DNA from: Cylindrobasidium torrendii FP15055 ss-10
Lineage: Eukaryota > Basidiomycota > Agaricomycetes > Agaricales > Physalacriaceae
Reading direction: 5' to 3'
NCBI GenBank assembly: GCA_000934385.1
Contig: KN880477.1
Span: forward strand, 1 to 64,000
DNA length: 64,000 nucleotides
A program made the translations under genes and the position numbers. This document shows, piece by piece, positions 1-10,742 of this stretch. The notes under the pieces were generated by a model. The model saw nothing but the letters and a program-made list of their open reading frames with translations, did not search any database and had not been told where the DNA came from. Every line of letters starts with the position of its first letter. Position 1 is the first letter of the stretch.

Positions 1-595
1 AGTTGCAAGTGGAAATAAATCTAAGCTTACTTGCCTACATGTACATCATACATAACAAAGGAAATATCGCTAGGGAATACCAAGGCTTTCCATATATGTG
101 ATCCCAAAATGCAGGATATATTGATGGTGTCATTACCATGAGTAATGTTTGTATATATGAAGTTAAAATACTGAAAGATTATTGAAAGGGTGGTGGCCAC
201 CTTGGTCACAATATTTCTTTGTTATTATTACCTTATTGCATTGACAAATATTCAAATAATTCTGATTAGTCATATTTCAATATTTTACCCAAAAATGTGG
301 CTAAAAATAATCTGGAATTTCATTCCATATTTTACCATGAAATATGGAAATTTTCACGCTGTGTGTGTACCTGACTCTATGTTCTCGAATGGCGAGCTCA
401 GAGTAATGAAAACAGCTACGACTTCGATCGGATCCGATCCCGGGAGCCTCGATATATCCTCTTCTTCCTCTTCCTCTGGACATCGGCATGACCAGGGTGC
501 ATATGAGCAGCCACTTGCATGCAACAGACGGCCGGGGAACGCCTTCTAATGAGCCCATTTGGCTTTTTGAATACGACAAGCCATGCTCTGGTATG
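1..595. other. No gene seen
   Basis: AT-rich sequence without a convincing coding frame. The short open frames lack family motifs and overlap each other on both strands. A pyrimidine-rich run near 460-480 (CT and TC repeats) is the only visible structure. Confidence 0.5.
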
Positions 596-603
596 TATAT
601 AAG
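596..603 (+). promoter_or_regulatory. TATA box of the FAD monooxygenase
   Basis: TATATAAG lies 60 nt before the ATG at 663. This spacing argues for 663 as the start over the in-frame ATG at 606, which is too close to the box. Confidence 0.5.
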
Positions 604-1581
604 GGATGCACCGTATGCACAATATCCATATCTCCTTTTCCCTTGCTAGTCGTGCTTCTGGCATGCCTGTCCTTGACATTCTCTGGCTCTTGTCGAGTGC
701 TACTCTGCTCTACTATGGCTTCGGGGTGATATGGGGAGTGCTAAGGCAAAGAAGCATCGTCAAAAATGCAGCCTGGTACGACATTCCACAACTCGGACGA
801 CCGCGCCAGGACACGGAGAGAATCCCGGGCACTGCTGTAGTCTGCAGTGGGAGGTACTTGCTCTTTTTCGACACGGCGCGCGTGGTTTTTGACGTGTACG
901 GTCATGTAGTATGGGTGGCCTACTGGCGGCGCGCATCTGCTCTGACCACTTTGAGCGCGTTGTCATCATAGAGCCCGAGAATTGGCTTTCCACAGAGGAT
1001 GCACAGCGCGAGGACTCCTGGAATCAAGACAACAAGCGCACGCGTGTCATGCAATACAAGTCATTCCAGAGTGCGTAGTAGGCGGCGTTGGTCTGTAGGC
1101 AAGTTGATAACCCTGGCTACAGCGACGCAGCACTTTGTGTACAAGATCTTTGAACAAGTCTTCCCTCAAAGGTTTCTTCTGGAAGCTAAAGCCAGAGATA
1201 TGATGTGCGTCAACGCTCCGGTAATTCTTGACCTCTTCCTCATGACCGTCACAATATAGCATCGCAGAGGGTGATTGGAATGGTCATTACTGGGGCCTAC
1301 AGTGCAAAGACATCCACCCTCATTTTGGCGGAGTTATTCCGACCGTCATCTGGGCGGGAAGACGGGGCTTGGAAACATTACTTTGACAACTTACCCTCGA
1401 TAAGACAAGTTTTCCCAACATCGAGCAGGTTCTTGGCACGGTCACTGGAGTCAAGACAAACGAATCTGGCGCAGGTCTCCTCCAAGGCGTTAGCTATCGC
1501 GACAGTAATGGAGAAGTACACGATCTAGATGCAGCACTCGTTGTTGGTACGCTATATTCGCTCTTCAACGTCCCCCCGTAT

Positions 1582-1606
1582 TAGAGTAGCCGGGATGGTC
1601 GAGGTT
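1582..1606 (+). repeat. Left terminal inverted repeat of the element
   Basis: It begins TAGAGTAGCCGGGATGG and is paired with 3923-3947 on the opposite strand. It follows the direct repeat CCCGTAT at 1575-1581. Confidence 0.75.
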
Positions 1607-3922
1607 GAATTTTCTTTTTTGGTCAGATCAAACTCGTCGGGCCGATCACCGGTCATTTCACCAGAGCGCAAATGCAAAAATCCCACCCTCCTTTGCGCGC
1701 GTTTCCACGTCCATTTCAACCTTCTATTGATGGATACGCGTTGGCAGCGGTGATGGGAGCCAAGCAGACGCTATTACGGTCCGATCGCCGCATCCAGCGC
1801 GAGTTCTAGCTGAGTTGAAGGCATTTTAAGTCTGGAACAGCTTCAGAAGCAATAGGTGAGTTTATTTCGTTCATAGAAAAGCTATATCATTACGTGGCTT
1901 GGGTTAGATGTGCTTTTGTATTAGCTAGGCCGTTCCCTTTGTATAATGTATTCTACTACGCTCACTGTAACAAGGTTAGTCAGTGACCGCCGCTTGTTCA
2001 CCCATCATTTGTATGCAAGTTTAGGTTGTATGTAATTTGTGTGTGAGCTCTCTATCCACTAAGCGTTAGAACAAACTCAATGAGACTCAATGTATCGGCG
2101 TGAGTCGATTGCTTCGAGTGGCACACGGTGAGGCCTGAGGCTCCGACAATTGAGTATGTATATTTGCTACTCGATGTAGAAAAACACTTTCTCTTGCCCT
2201 TATACTTCCACTAATGCATTTTTTTCTCTCTATTAACCAAGTCGCGTTCTGAGAGTAAGTGTTTCTTCTGTAAGATAACGGTGACTCATGTTATAAGTCT
2301 TCGTAGAGTTCTCAAGTCCGCATCATTTGTCTAAGATAGACAGAGCTAACCCATGAGACTCTGGTAACAGCCTGTTATACTCACCACAGTATTTGACAAA
2401 CATTCTACTTAACTTATGATAAATATAAAGCTAATACTCTGCATCTATAGCTGAGTACACCACCATTTTAGCTTAATAAATATATAGACAACGTTAGAAT
2501 AATAACTAATGTCTACAGAGCGTGAGCTAACCGTGTGGAACCGGAATAACACCATACAAAGATTCAGAATGAACGCTTTGACATACAGTATCTGTGGCAA
2601 AAGCTGTGAAGACTGTTGTCACACGGGTTCAGTACGGTGGAAGAACGGTTAGAAAAATTCTGGATTCGAAGAAACCCGTAGCTACCTCTTAAATACGAAG
2701 GTATATAGGGGTAGGTACCAATAAATGTCAGCCTGAAGCGTGATATACAAGATAGTACGGATAACCGGGTATAGTGAGTACCGTATTTGCTACAGTATCT
2801 TTGAAGTACCCGCACACCATACCAATTGGCACGGGCTTCATTTCATACAATGCTTTGTGCGTTTGGAGCTTATTGAGTGGCACCAAATCCTCAGCAATTG
2901 TAAGGCATCATTCTTGCTTGAAGAGAACATCACTCGTCACTTGCAGTCTGCACGGTGACACTCGATACTTTATAAGGCCATGCTAGCTTGCATGCCCTTT
3001 CCCCCCTCTAATTTGTACTACCACATATGCAGGACGCCAAGCAAGAGTGTGCATTGTCAGAAATTGGCGCCCGCAAGGCTAGTACAACTTTAATGAGTTT
3101 AGTACCTGCAGGTCACTCCCTCAGCGGAGTCTCCACATTTGCCATTGATGGCATGACCACCGCGGAATCTTCACCCGCTCAAGGACGGGTCTGTTATTGT
3201 CCATCACACAGAGTACCTCTATTACTGGACCAGACTGCACCGCCTGCATTTAGTGAATAAACTTAAAATCCATGAGGAGAGAATGACACATACCTTGGGA
3301 ATCTTGGTATAGACTAAGGTATAGTATAAGGATGTTCTAATACAGTTCTATCAACTTGCCATCTAGTAGGGTGTGCATACGTGGGGACCTTTGTGAATTC
3401 CAAAGAAGGTGGTGCTTGAACTCGATCACCATCCATCTCTTGCCTACGCAAGGTCCCCACCCTTAGAAAAATCGTAAACACACTGAATACACTCCATAAA
3501 TACTAGCTCTAATTTTTTCTAGCCTTCAAGCACTCTGTGCGTGCTGGCACATCCAAAGCAATGGCCGCCACAAGATACCAACAGCCGACTGATATTATAT
3601 ATATATAGGTCGCACTGTAAGAGTCTGATACGATATAGACACGATATTTGCTAGCGCCCTGGTGCGCAATCGGCATACCGCCTGCGCGGCCATGGGCCGT
3701 ACTACGTGCGCGTGAGAGACCAAGTCGTACTGACTGTATCGAGATTGAGGCCCTATCACGCTACCTCGTCTGCTTTCTCCAGTACAAGAAGATTGGACTG
3801 AGTAAGTAGCATTATTTATTAACATTGACACAAGGACTTTCCATTGTTACTTAGACCATGCGGATAGCCGGGGACCGATGCCGTGATCGGGGGCTTTGCC
3901 AGAAGATCAAAAATCAAAATCG

Positions 3923-3947
3923 AACCTCGACCATCCCGATTACTGTA
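3923..3947 (-). repeat. Right terminal inverted repeat of the element
   Basis: Read on the minus strand it begins TACAGTAATCGGGATGG, matching the left end with few changes. The second CCCGTAT copy follows at 3948-3954. Confidence 0.75.
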
Positions 3948-5368
3948 CCCGTATTGAGACTCCCCTAAGACTGCACTGGCCCTACACAAGGTGGTGTCAA
4001 GTGGCTCCAGCGCGCGGGATTTGCCACAGACCTCAAAAAACGCACGTATAACCCCCGTATGCGTTATTGCACCTTCGAGTTCACGCCATCGCGCGAAATC
4101 TATGCGCAGCTTCCTATCCCCGGAAACCTCGAGAAGGGAGCACCAGCTGCAGGTGGCATTCTCGTCAACTGGCCAGATCCATCCCTCGACAATCGCTGGG
4201 TGGCCATGGCTCGGATGGATGGTCATCGAAGTGAGTCATTGAATCTGCATGATTGCTCTCGGGGAACTGAGCATGTATACTGCAGTCCACGTATGCTGCG
4301 GAGGATGGGGCGAAGCCGATCTGCCTTCGACCGTCGATGGATTGGTCGATTTCGTTCACAGTCTGAAAGTCGTACGACCTTTGCCTGGTTGGCTATTTGA
4401 TACGCTGAAGCTTTTACATCAATGCGAAGATACACTCACGACAAGTGTTGTTCATGTCCGTGAGTCCACAACACTGTCAACCCATCACGTCTTCTGACCG
4501 GTGCTCATGAACACACCTATAGCTGCATGCTTCTGGAGCCAATACCAGCTCTGCGACAGCGTCCCCAACAATTGTATTGCACTTGGGGATGCAGTCTGTC
4601 GTATCAACCCTCTTTACGGGTACGCATTTATGGTTTCTGCCGAATTTTGTGTCATCGTGTTGACCGAGTGCATTCAGTCAAGGCATTGCAAAGGCCTTCG
4701 TCGGCGCTATCACTTTGAATAGTTTACTCGACAACGCACGAACCCAAAGCCGACTTCCATCCACATTATCCCGCGATTTCTTCCGCATGCAGGCAGCCAG
4801 GATTACTGGCATGTGGTGAGTGCCTTCAATCGACTTTCCCTCGACCAGTGACTTATCAATGACTTTTCAGGGAAAGCCCCAAGACGAAGGGTGCGCACAT
4901 TCGTCTTCAAACATGCCGGATGGCTCTTAACGACTGTCCTACAGACTATGGGTTTGCGACGACGGTCCCCGAAGAACATGAGACTCTCGAGACAGGATCT
5001 TTCATGCGCAAATATATGATGGAGATTTTCCGTCTCTGCACCGAGGTGCGTTTGTCTCCTGCTTGATTCGTCTTAACTGAACTAACCCTCTCTACAGGAT
5101 GGCTATATACGTACGTCTCTCAGCTTCTGAGAGACCTGCTTGCATTTATCACTGCTTTTAGATGCTTTGCTCATCCGCAACGCTTTACTGATGGACGCCT
5201 CGCCTATGGATCTACTCCATCCCAAGATTTTCCTGAGGGTATTAGGTCGCTGGGCCTTACAATCTGTTTCATGAAGTATGTACATAGGATTACAACCACA
5301 ATGCACTCCGCATTTCCTTCCCAATCTGTAGCTCTTCAATATTCCAATATTCAATGTCCAACTGTGAC

Positions 5369-6380
5369 TTAAGTGAAAACCATTCCGCCATCTACAACAA
5401 TCGTCTGCCCTGTCACATAGTCCGAATCCTTGCTAGCCAACCACGACACAACATTCGCTGGATCCTCCGGCACGCTTGATCTCCCCAACAAAATGTTCGC
5501 ACCAAACGCTTTGAAGTTATCGCCCTTCTTCATTCCATTCACTGAGCCCATCCCCTCGTCGATGACATCCCACATGTTCGTGTCCACAACCCCCGGCGCA
5601 TAGGCGTTGACGTTGATCTTATACGGCCCAAGCGCCTTCGCGAAAGACTGGGTGAGGCTGCGAACGGCAGCTTTGGACGCGCAATAAGGAGCGAGCTTGG
5701 GGTCAACCATGTACGACACGATGCTGTAGAGCAGTCAGGAAACCAATCCCTTCGTGGATTGAGGGACTTGTACACACCTCGCAGCGTTGATAATTTTTCC
5801 TCCCGTCCCCTGCTCAACAAGTTGCTTCGCCGCAACCTGGTCACACAAGAACGTCCCCGTTACATTGATATCCCACATCCTTCGCAAGTCCGCCTCAGTC
5901 ACGTCAAAGATATCCTGCGCCTTGGAAACACCAGCGTTCGATACCATGGCGGTAAGAGATCCGAGGGCAGATACTGAGGTAGCGACAATGGCCTCAACAT
6001 CCTTAAGCTGGGATACATCGCCATACGCTACAACAGCGCGTCTGCCAAGTGCGCGGATTTCCTCAACGACCTGAATATGTACACTGTCAAGGCTGAGGAG
6101 AAGAGAATGGCTTGGAAATTCGCACACTTTCTGCACGAGAAGCATTGGATTCGAGGTCGTTTACGCAGATGTCGAATTTATCTCGAGCGAGACGGAGAGC
6201 GATCGCACGTCCTCTACGAGTTGGTCAAGTGCTGATTGGGGAAGAAAGCACCAGGACCTACATCCCCTGGCCTGCCCCTGTGATAATAGCCGTTCGTGCA
6301 GGTTGAGTGGATATGCGCCTCGCAGCGACGGGAAAGGGCGAATAATGAAGAACCCGCCGGGACGCAAGAATGCTGATCAT
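5369..6380 (-). CDS. Short-chain dehydrogenase/reductase (SDR), possibly mitochondrial
   Basis: Classical SDR of 284 aa from four exons (6380-6262, 6213-6126, 6070-5778, 5723-5369). The NAD(P) motif TGAGQGIGRAIAL follows a 30-residue Arg-rich N-terminus resembling a mitochondrial presequence. VSNAG is the NNAG-type motif; the catalytic Ser lies in AASIVSYM and the YxxxK is YCASK. The C-terminal blocks GVVDTNMW and YVTGQTIVVDGGM are typical of diacetyl/acetoin and related polyol reductases. That group is a family-level guess and the substrate is unknown. It is tail-to-tail with the FAD monooxygenase pseudogene and shares orientation with COQ4. The start was chosen because it is the only in-frame ATG upstream of the Rossmann motif. 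All exon joins keep frame. Confidence 0.88.
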
Positions 6381-6736
6381 AGCGCAGAGGTTAGAGGTCC
6401 TTTTGGTTATAGGCGGTATGAAATGGTGATTGAAGGATATGGTGGAACGAGGCTTATGTATGTTGGCGGGGGTTAGGCCCGGTGAACACCGTCAGGCAGC
6501 AGATGACCTCTGCGCGGGGTGATCTCACGGCGTCCGTGAACTATATGACCGCGTAGGCCATCCTATGTTGCTCTGCACGGTCCTGAAACTTTCAGTATTC
6601 GAAATTAGCTTATGCTTAGTCGGTAATGCAAGTCAGCAATGTTGGAGGACAAGCCCTGGGAATCAAGAATGTAGTTGGAATAAGTTGGATACACACATTA
6701 GATCTCGAAACTAAGATTGAAGCGTAACGTTGTCTT
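6381..6736. other. Intergenic, no gene seen
   Basis: Upstream region of the SDR and downstream region of COQ4. No coding frame or clear TATA box recognised. Confidence 0.5.
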
Positions 6737-7673
6737 CTACGCTTGTGATACTGCAGCAGATGCAGCAGCCTCCATCATACGTTGCTTGGGATATTTCATC
6801 GGCGGCGCGACCAGAAGTCCGAGTTCCTTTCTGATATCCTCGTATGGCTGCTCCCATCGTTCTTCCCAGTACACGGTGATCAAGCTCTGTGCGTTTGCAC
6901 CACATTTCAGGGCCCAGGGAACGTATGTCGAGAACAGCTTCTGCCTTCGCTTGGGGCTGAGACGAATCGGTGCGGCGATGGCGGAGAAGGCCGCCATAGG
7001 CAGTCCAAGGTTGGCGAATTCAAAGTACTTGACAGCCAGTTCGCCCAACATGTCTGTGGGCATGTCGTTCACGCAGTGGTAGAGGTCATGGCACTCTCGA
7101 TAGCGCTGCATCACGTATGCCAATTCGGGGTCATCGATGTAGTGCACCTGCAGAAGCGACACCACGGTCAATTAAGGAAAAAGGCAAGGGAGAAAGAGTA
7201 CTGCACCGGTTCGCGCGTATCTGGTGTGACCTGGCATTTATCTAGCCAGTCCACATACCACCTTCCGAAGGTTCCAACGGGCATACTTGCAAGTTTTACC
7301 ATATCCACTGTGTGTGTGTTGATTCTGGGGCGCTCCTTGAGGATTCTACGACCCTCGGCACTGTCGAGCATACGATCGCGTAGGCGCCTGAGAGATGGGC
7401 CGGCGGATGTTTCTCCTACTGCAGCGACCATGTCTGCATACTAATGAGAAACATGGGTGAAGAACGTTATACAACTGACTTACCTCCGCGATATGGGTTG
7501 GTCAAAGCAGCTATACTGCCCCCGACAAAGAGAAACGCGTTCTCGAACCAATTTAGTGGGATATGGCCAGGATACGCAGGCTTGGTAGCGGCCGAGTGCA
7601 TCGCAGCGATGTTTGCGGCAGTTTTGGGAATGATAGAGCCAGCGCGTAGGGCGTTCCGACATGGCGCGAACAT
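6737..7673 (-). CDS. COQ4: Ubiquinone biosynthesis protein COQ4
   Basis: COQ4 is a peripheral protein of the inner mitochondrial membrane (matrix side) that organises the coenzyme Q biosynthetic complex and has been linked to C1 removal from the ring. Three exons (7673-7484, 7433-7207, 7147-6737) give 275 aa. The metal-binding motif H-D-x2-H-x(11)-E is intact as HDLYHCVNDMPTDMLGE, within the conserved block YVMQRYRECHDLYH. The N-terminus MFAPCRNALRAGS is basic and Ser/Ala-rich, as expected for mitochondrial import. The length fits the family (about 230-335 aa). The second donor was set at GTGCAG because this alone keeps frame into VHYIDDPELAY. It is divergent from the P450 gene starting at 8292. 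Function is confident from the motif; the exact start is less so. Confidence 0.93.
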
Positions 7674-8291
7674 GATGGGCGAGACGAAGGCGCGATGGGC
7701 TGGACCGCGCTCACGTGCAAAGTACGGACACCTACGGCCCGATTGCCGGACGCATCCAGCTGCAAGAATTGAAGAAACTGCGAGCCAGAATCCCACTGCA
7801 TCTGTCATCAACCCAATCTGGCCATGGACTCGGTCGATGGCTAGTGGATTTGCGCGGGGTTGGCGACCAGTGACTGGCTTTCCTTGTCACCACCATCATC
7901 TCCTCGGAGGCAGCTTTGTCCCGACCCCGATTTGGCATGCAAACCTAGGAAGAAGTCATTCCGGGCTTTATCCAAGTACTGTCAAGCTAAATTACCAGAG
8001 CATAAGTCGACCCGAATGTGGCTACCACCCTAAAAATGTGGCGGCGTGCTTCCAAATGCCGCTTGCTACGTTCAAGCCGCTTGCCCTTTTTCTGGGGAAT
8101 AGTAGCTTTTCTTGTGCTGCATGCACGTATACTTGTACTCATGATTACCACCATGGGTGAGCATCTCGCCTTTCGAAGCCTTCTCGCGGACATTTCCTTC
8201 CAGTTTCCCTCCACAGGGCACCACCTCGAGCTCAAATCTCAGGTCGACAGCCCAAATGTACAGTCTCAGTACACTGTCTCTTTCTCCCACC
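7674..8291. other. Divergent intergenic region between COQ4 and a P450
   Basis: 618 bp carrying the promoters of both genes. Open frames here are antisense or out-of-frame extensions of COQ4 exon 1 and of the P450 leader. No separate gene supported. Confidence 0.5.
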
Positions 8292-10270
8292 ATGTCCTTG
8301 AGCTCATCCATTGCATACCTACTGCTGCCAGCCATTACTGTCTCTGTACTTTTGCACCTCTGGTCAGCACGAAAAACGCTGAACAAGCCCCCGGGGCCCA
8401 GAGGCCTACCGCTTGTCGGAAATATCTTCGACATGCCTAAAGGACGTCCTTGGGAAGGATTTGCTGAAATGAGCAAGAAGTACGGCCCCATGATCTCACT
8501 AACTATCGGTCCCACCACTATCATCGTTGTCAATACGTTTGGAAAAACAAAGGAGCTCTTCGATAAGAAGGGTTCAGTGTATCCTTCGCGCCCAACGATG
8601 TATATGTGCGGCGAACTGATGGGATGGAAGAAGTCTGCCGGGATGCTTGAATATGGGAAAGCCTTTGTTCAGACGCGGTGCGTTGAACCACGATTCAAAA
8701 AAACAATATGCAGCACTGATTGGAATTCCCTAATTCCCAGTAAAATGTATCACCAAGAGCTGGGATCGATGGGATCCATTAGGACATTCTATCCGCAGGA
8801 GGAGGACCAGGCCAAACGATTCCTTGACCTCATTATTGAGGATCCTGACCATCTCGTCGAACACTGCTTCCAGTAAGCAATCCCCTATCTACAGTTTGAA
8901 GCCCTTGAACTGAGATTACCACCACTGGCAGACACGCAAGCGCCCTCATCTTGCGTATCGCCTACGGATACACTGCCAAGAAGCACGGCGACGAGATAAC
9001 AGCGAAAACCAAAGAGGCCATGCATACCTTTGATCTCGTGAGCTTAGAGCTATGTCCGGGTGGGCGCCGCGAGAGAGCTTACACCTCTCGCTAGGCCATG
9101 CAGCAAGGCTTTGATGGATTCCTTGTCAACCAGATCCCTCAGCTTGCAAGGCTACCCAACTGGTTCCCTGGCACCGACTTCAAGCGCATCGCACGCGAAT
9201 GGGCACCCTTGTACATCGACATGATTGACGTTCCACTGAACTACACGCGCCAGCAGCTGGTGAGCTACTCATCTCTGCAGATTGCACTGTCGTGGCTTCG
9301 GAGCTAACATGTCGGTGATGCAGAAGGAGGGAACTGCAGAGCATTCGTTCGCCGCAAGATGGCTCAGACGCGACTTGCCGCCAGAGGAAGATGAAATCCT
9401 GCGTCACGGTGCGGGCGCTCTCGCCGGCGCTGGGTCAGAGACGGTGCGCGCATCCTGCTCAATTTCTTTCTCTAAGCATGCAAGAACTAATCCCAGATAC
9501 AGACTGCCATCACTGTACATGCCTTCTTCACGCTCATGGCTATATATCCAGACATTCAGAAGCGTGCTCAGGCCGAAGTGGACGAAATTATCGGGCGTGG
9601 TAACCTCCCTACGTTTGCTGAGAGAGAACGATTGCCTTTCCTCAATACAGTCATCAAAGAGACAATACGGATCCATCCTTCAGTGCGTTTGGGTAAATAC
9701 TATTTCATATCAAATCAGTCCCACGGTTGTACAGCAACTGATGGTGATTATTGTAGCGCTGCCGCACACCACAACTCAAGACGACATACACGACGGCTAC
9801 TTCATCCCCAAGGGAAGTATGATCCTGTCAAATGCATGGTGCGCAGACCTCCATCCAAGTGCCGAGTCTACGCAGGTTTGAATATGTGTGCAGGGCGATG
9901 GCGCACGACCCTCAGACATATCCGAACCCATTCGAGTTCAATCCTGACCGCTTCATGGGAGACACGCCCAATAGAGACCCTTTCGACTATATTTTCGGAA
10001 TCGGACGTCGTATCTGTCCGGGACGTTTGCTCGCCGACGCCTCGCTGTTCATAACCTGCGCCATGTCAATCGCCACATTCGATATCGCGCCTGGAAAAGA
10101 TAAAAATGGGAAGCCAGTGGTCGTATCTCTTGAACCGACCCCTGGACTGCTAAGGCGCGTTGTTAGCATCTCTCATTCCGGGGGGAAAGGGTCTGACCAC
10201 TGAATTCTGCAGTTGGCTGAAGCCTTTCCCGCTCGAGATCAAGCCTCGATTTGTTGAAGACAAGTTGTAG
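8292..10270 (+). CDS. Cytochrome P450, OrdA-like
   Basis: Membrane-anchored microsomal P450 of 499 aa; nine exons sum to 1500 nt in frame. The parts are an N-terminal anchor (SIAYLLLPAITVSVLL), the proline hinge PPGPRGLPLVGN, the I-helix AGAGSETT, the K-helix ExxR as KETIR, the PNPFEFNPDRF region and the heme loop FGIGRRICPGR with its Cys ligand. Family resemblance is to O-methylsterigmatocystin-oxidoreductase-like P450s, which are expanded in Agaricomycetes; the substrate is unknown. The last intron (10155-10212) fits only with a GC donor. Splicing it gives the tail SWLKPFPLEIKPRF, which matches the paralogue at 21631-23554, while readthrough gives an unrelated 18-residue tail. The start ATG 8292 sits just before the hydrophobic anchor; an upstream in-frame ATG at 8157 would precede the anchor with 45 extra residues. 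Confidence 0.92.
10155..10212 (+). other. GC-AG intron, last intron of the P450
   Basis: The donor is AAG|GCGCGT and the acceptor CTGCAG. No GT donor gives the frame required by the conserved C-terminus. Confidence 0.6.
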
Positions 10271-10742
10271 ATCGGATGGATAAGGAAGGGGCTAACGCAA
10301 AATGAATAGAATCCAAGTTCGCATCGTCATTGTGTAGAAACGATCGAACTGCCTAAAATTGGTCTCATCTCACGTAAGCTTCCCGGATGTCTAAAAGTCA
10401 ATTAACGCTTTATAGAAATAAGGTCGTATTCCCGAGACTTTCAAGAGTGACTTTTGTGTTCGAGACTGATTCTGAGACTGATACGACCAGATCCAAATAC
10501 TGTTTTCCTCGCTATGGCCCCTGGCATGAAACTGACGACACCATAGCCAACAATTTGAAGCTTCAAACTGAAGATTCGAGACGTAGGTAACGTTGTGTAT
10601 CAAAAAGAAAAGGATCGTATACTGGCAGCCGCGTCTATCATCGCGCCGAAGGTAATATCGTAAGGAGGGATTAGAGTCATGAAGGTTTATCATACTTCTG
10701 TAGGACATATGCCTTGTTTCCTTCCTGTTCCGCGAAGTATTT
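10271..10742. other. Convergent intergenic, no gene seen
   Basis: AT-rich 3' flanks of two convergent genes. No supported coding frame. Confidence 0.5.

Larger units (their letters stand above)
1582..3947. mobile_element. Non-autonomous hAT-like DNA transposon in an intron
   Basis: This 2366-bp insertion has terminal inverted repeats. Positions 1585-1606 and the reverse complement of 3923-3944 match at 20 of 22 bases, and weaker similarity continues inward for about 20 more. CCCGTAT lies directly outside both ends (1575-1581 and 3948-3954) as a target duplication of 7, possibly 8, bp. Removing the element and one copy of the duplication leaves a 50-nt intron (1547-1581 plus 3955-3969) with a GT donor and AAG acceptor. 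TIR ends beginning TAGAG/TACAG and a duplication of 7-8 bp suggest hAT. I see no transposase ORF, so the element is non-autonomous or decayed. Superfamily assignment is inference. Confidence 0.75.
663..5274 (+). pseudogene. FAD-dependent monooxygenase, interrupted and with a premature stop
   Basis: The product would be a flavin monooxygenase of the FAD/NAD(P)-binding type common in Agaricomycetes; its substrate is unknown. An N-terminal hydrophobic segment is followed by the FAD-binding motif TAVVCSGSMGGLLAAR, made by splicing exon 1 (663-853) to exon 2 (910 onward). Later family blocks follow: GRRGLETLL near 1360-1383, LDAALVVDCTGPTQGG across the element-bearing intron, VCCGGWGEADLP near 4300, and the second FAD motif CIALGDAVCRINPLYGQGIAKA near 4575-4700. 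The frame closes at TGA 5272-5274. Two lesions are visible. In LETLL(R)QLTL the expected Arg codon CGA is TGA at 1384-1386, and intron 1547-3969 is 2423 nt long instead of about 50. All other exons join in frame, so inactivation looks recent. A living gene using readthrough or skipping cannot be excluded. Confidence 0.78.

Noticed and set aside
3596..3830. Solo LTR of a copia-like element
   Set aside because: TATA-rich start and TG...CA-like ends are suggestive, but no second copy or target duplication is visible in the window; kept only as a possibility inside the larger element.
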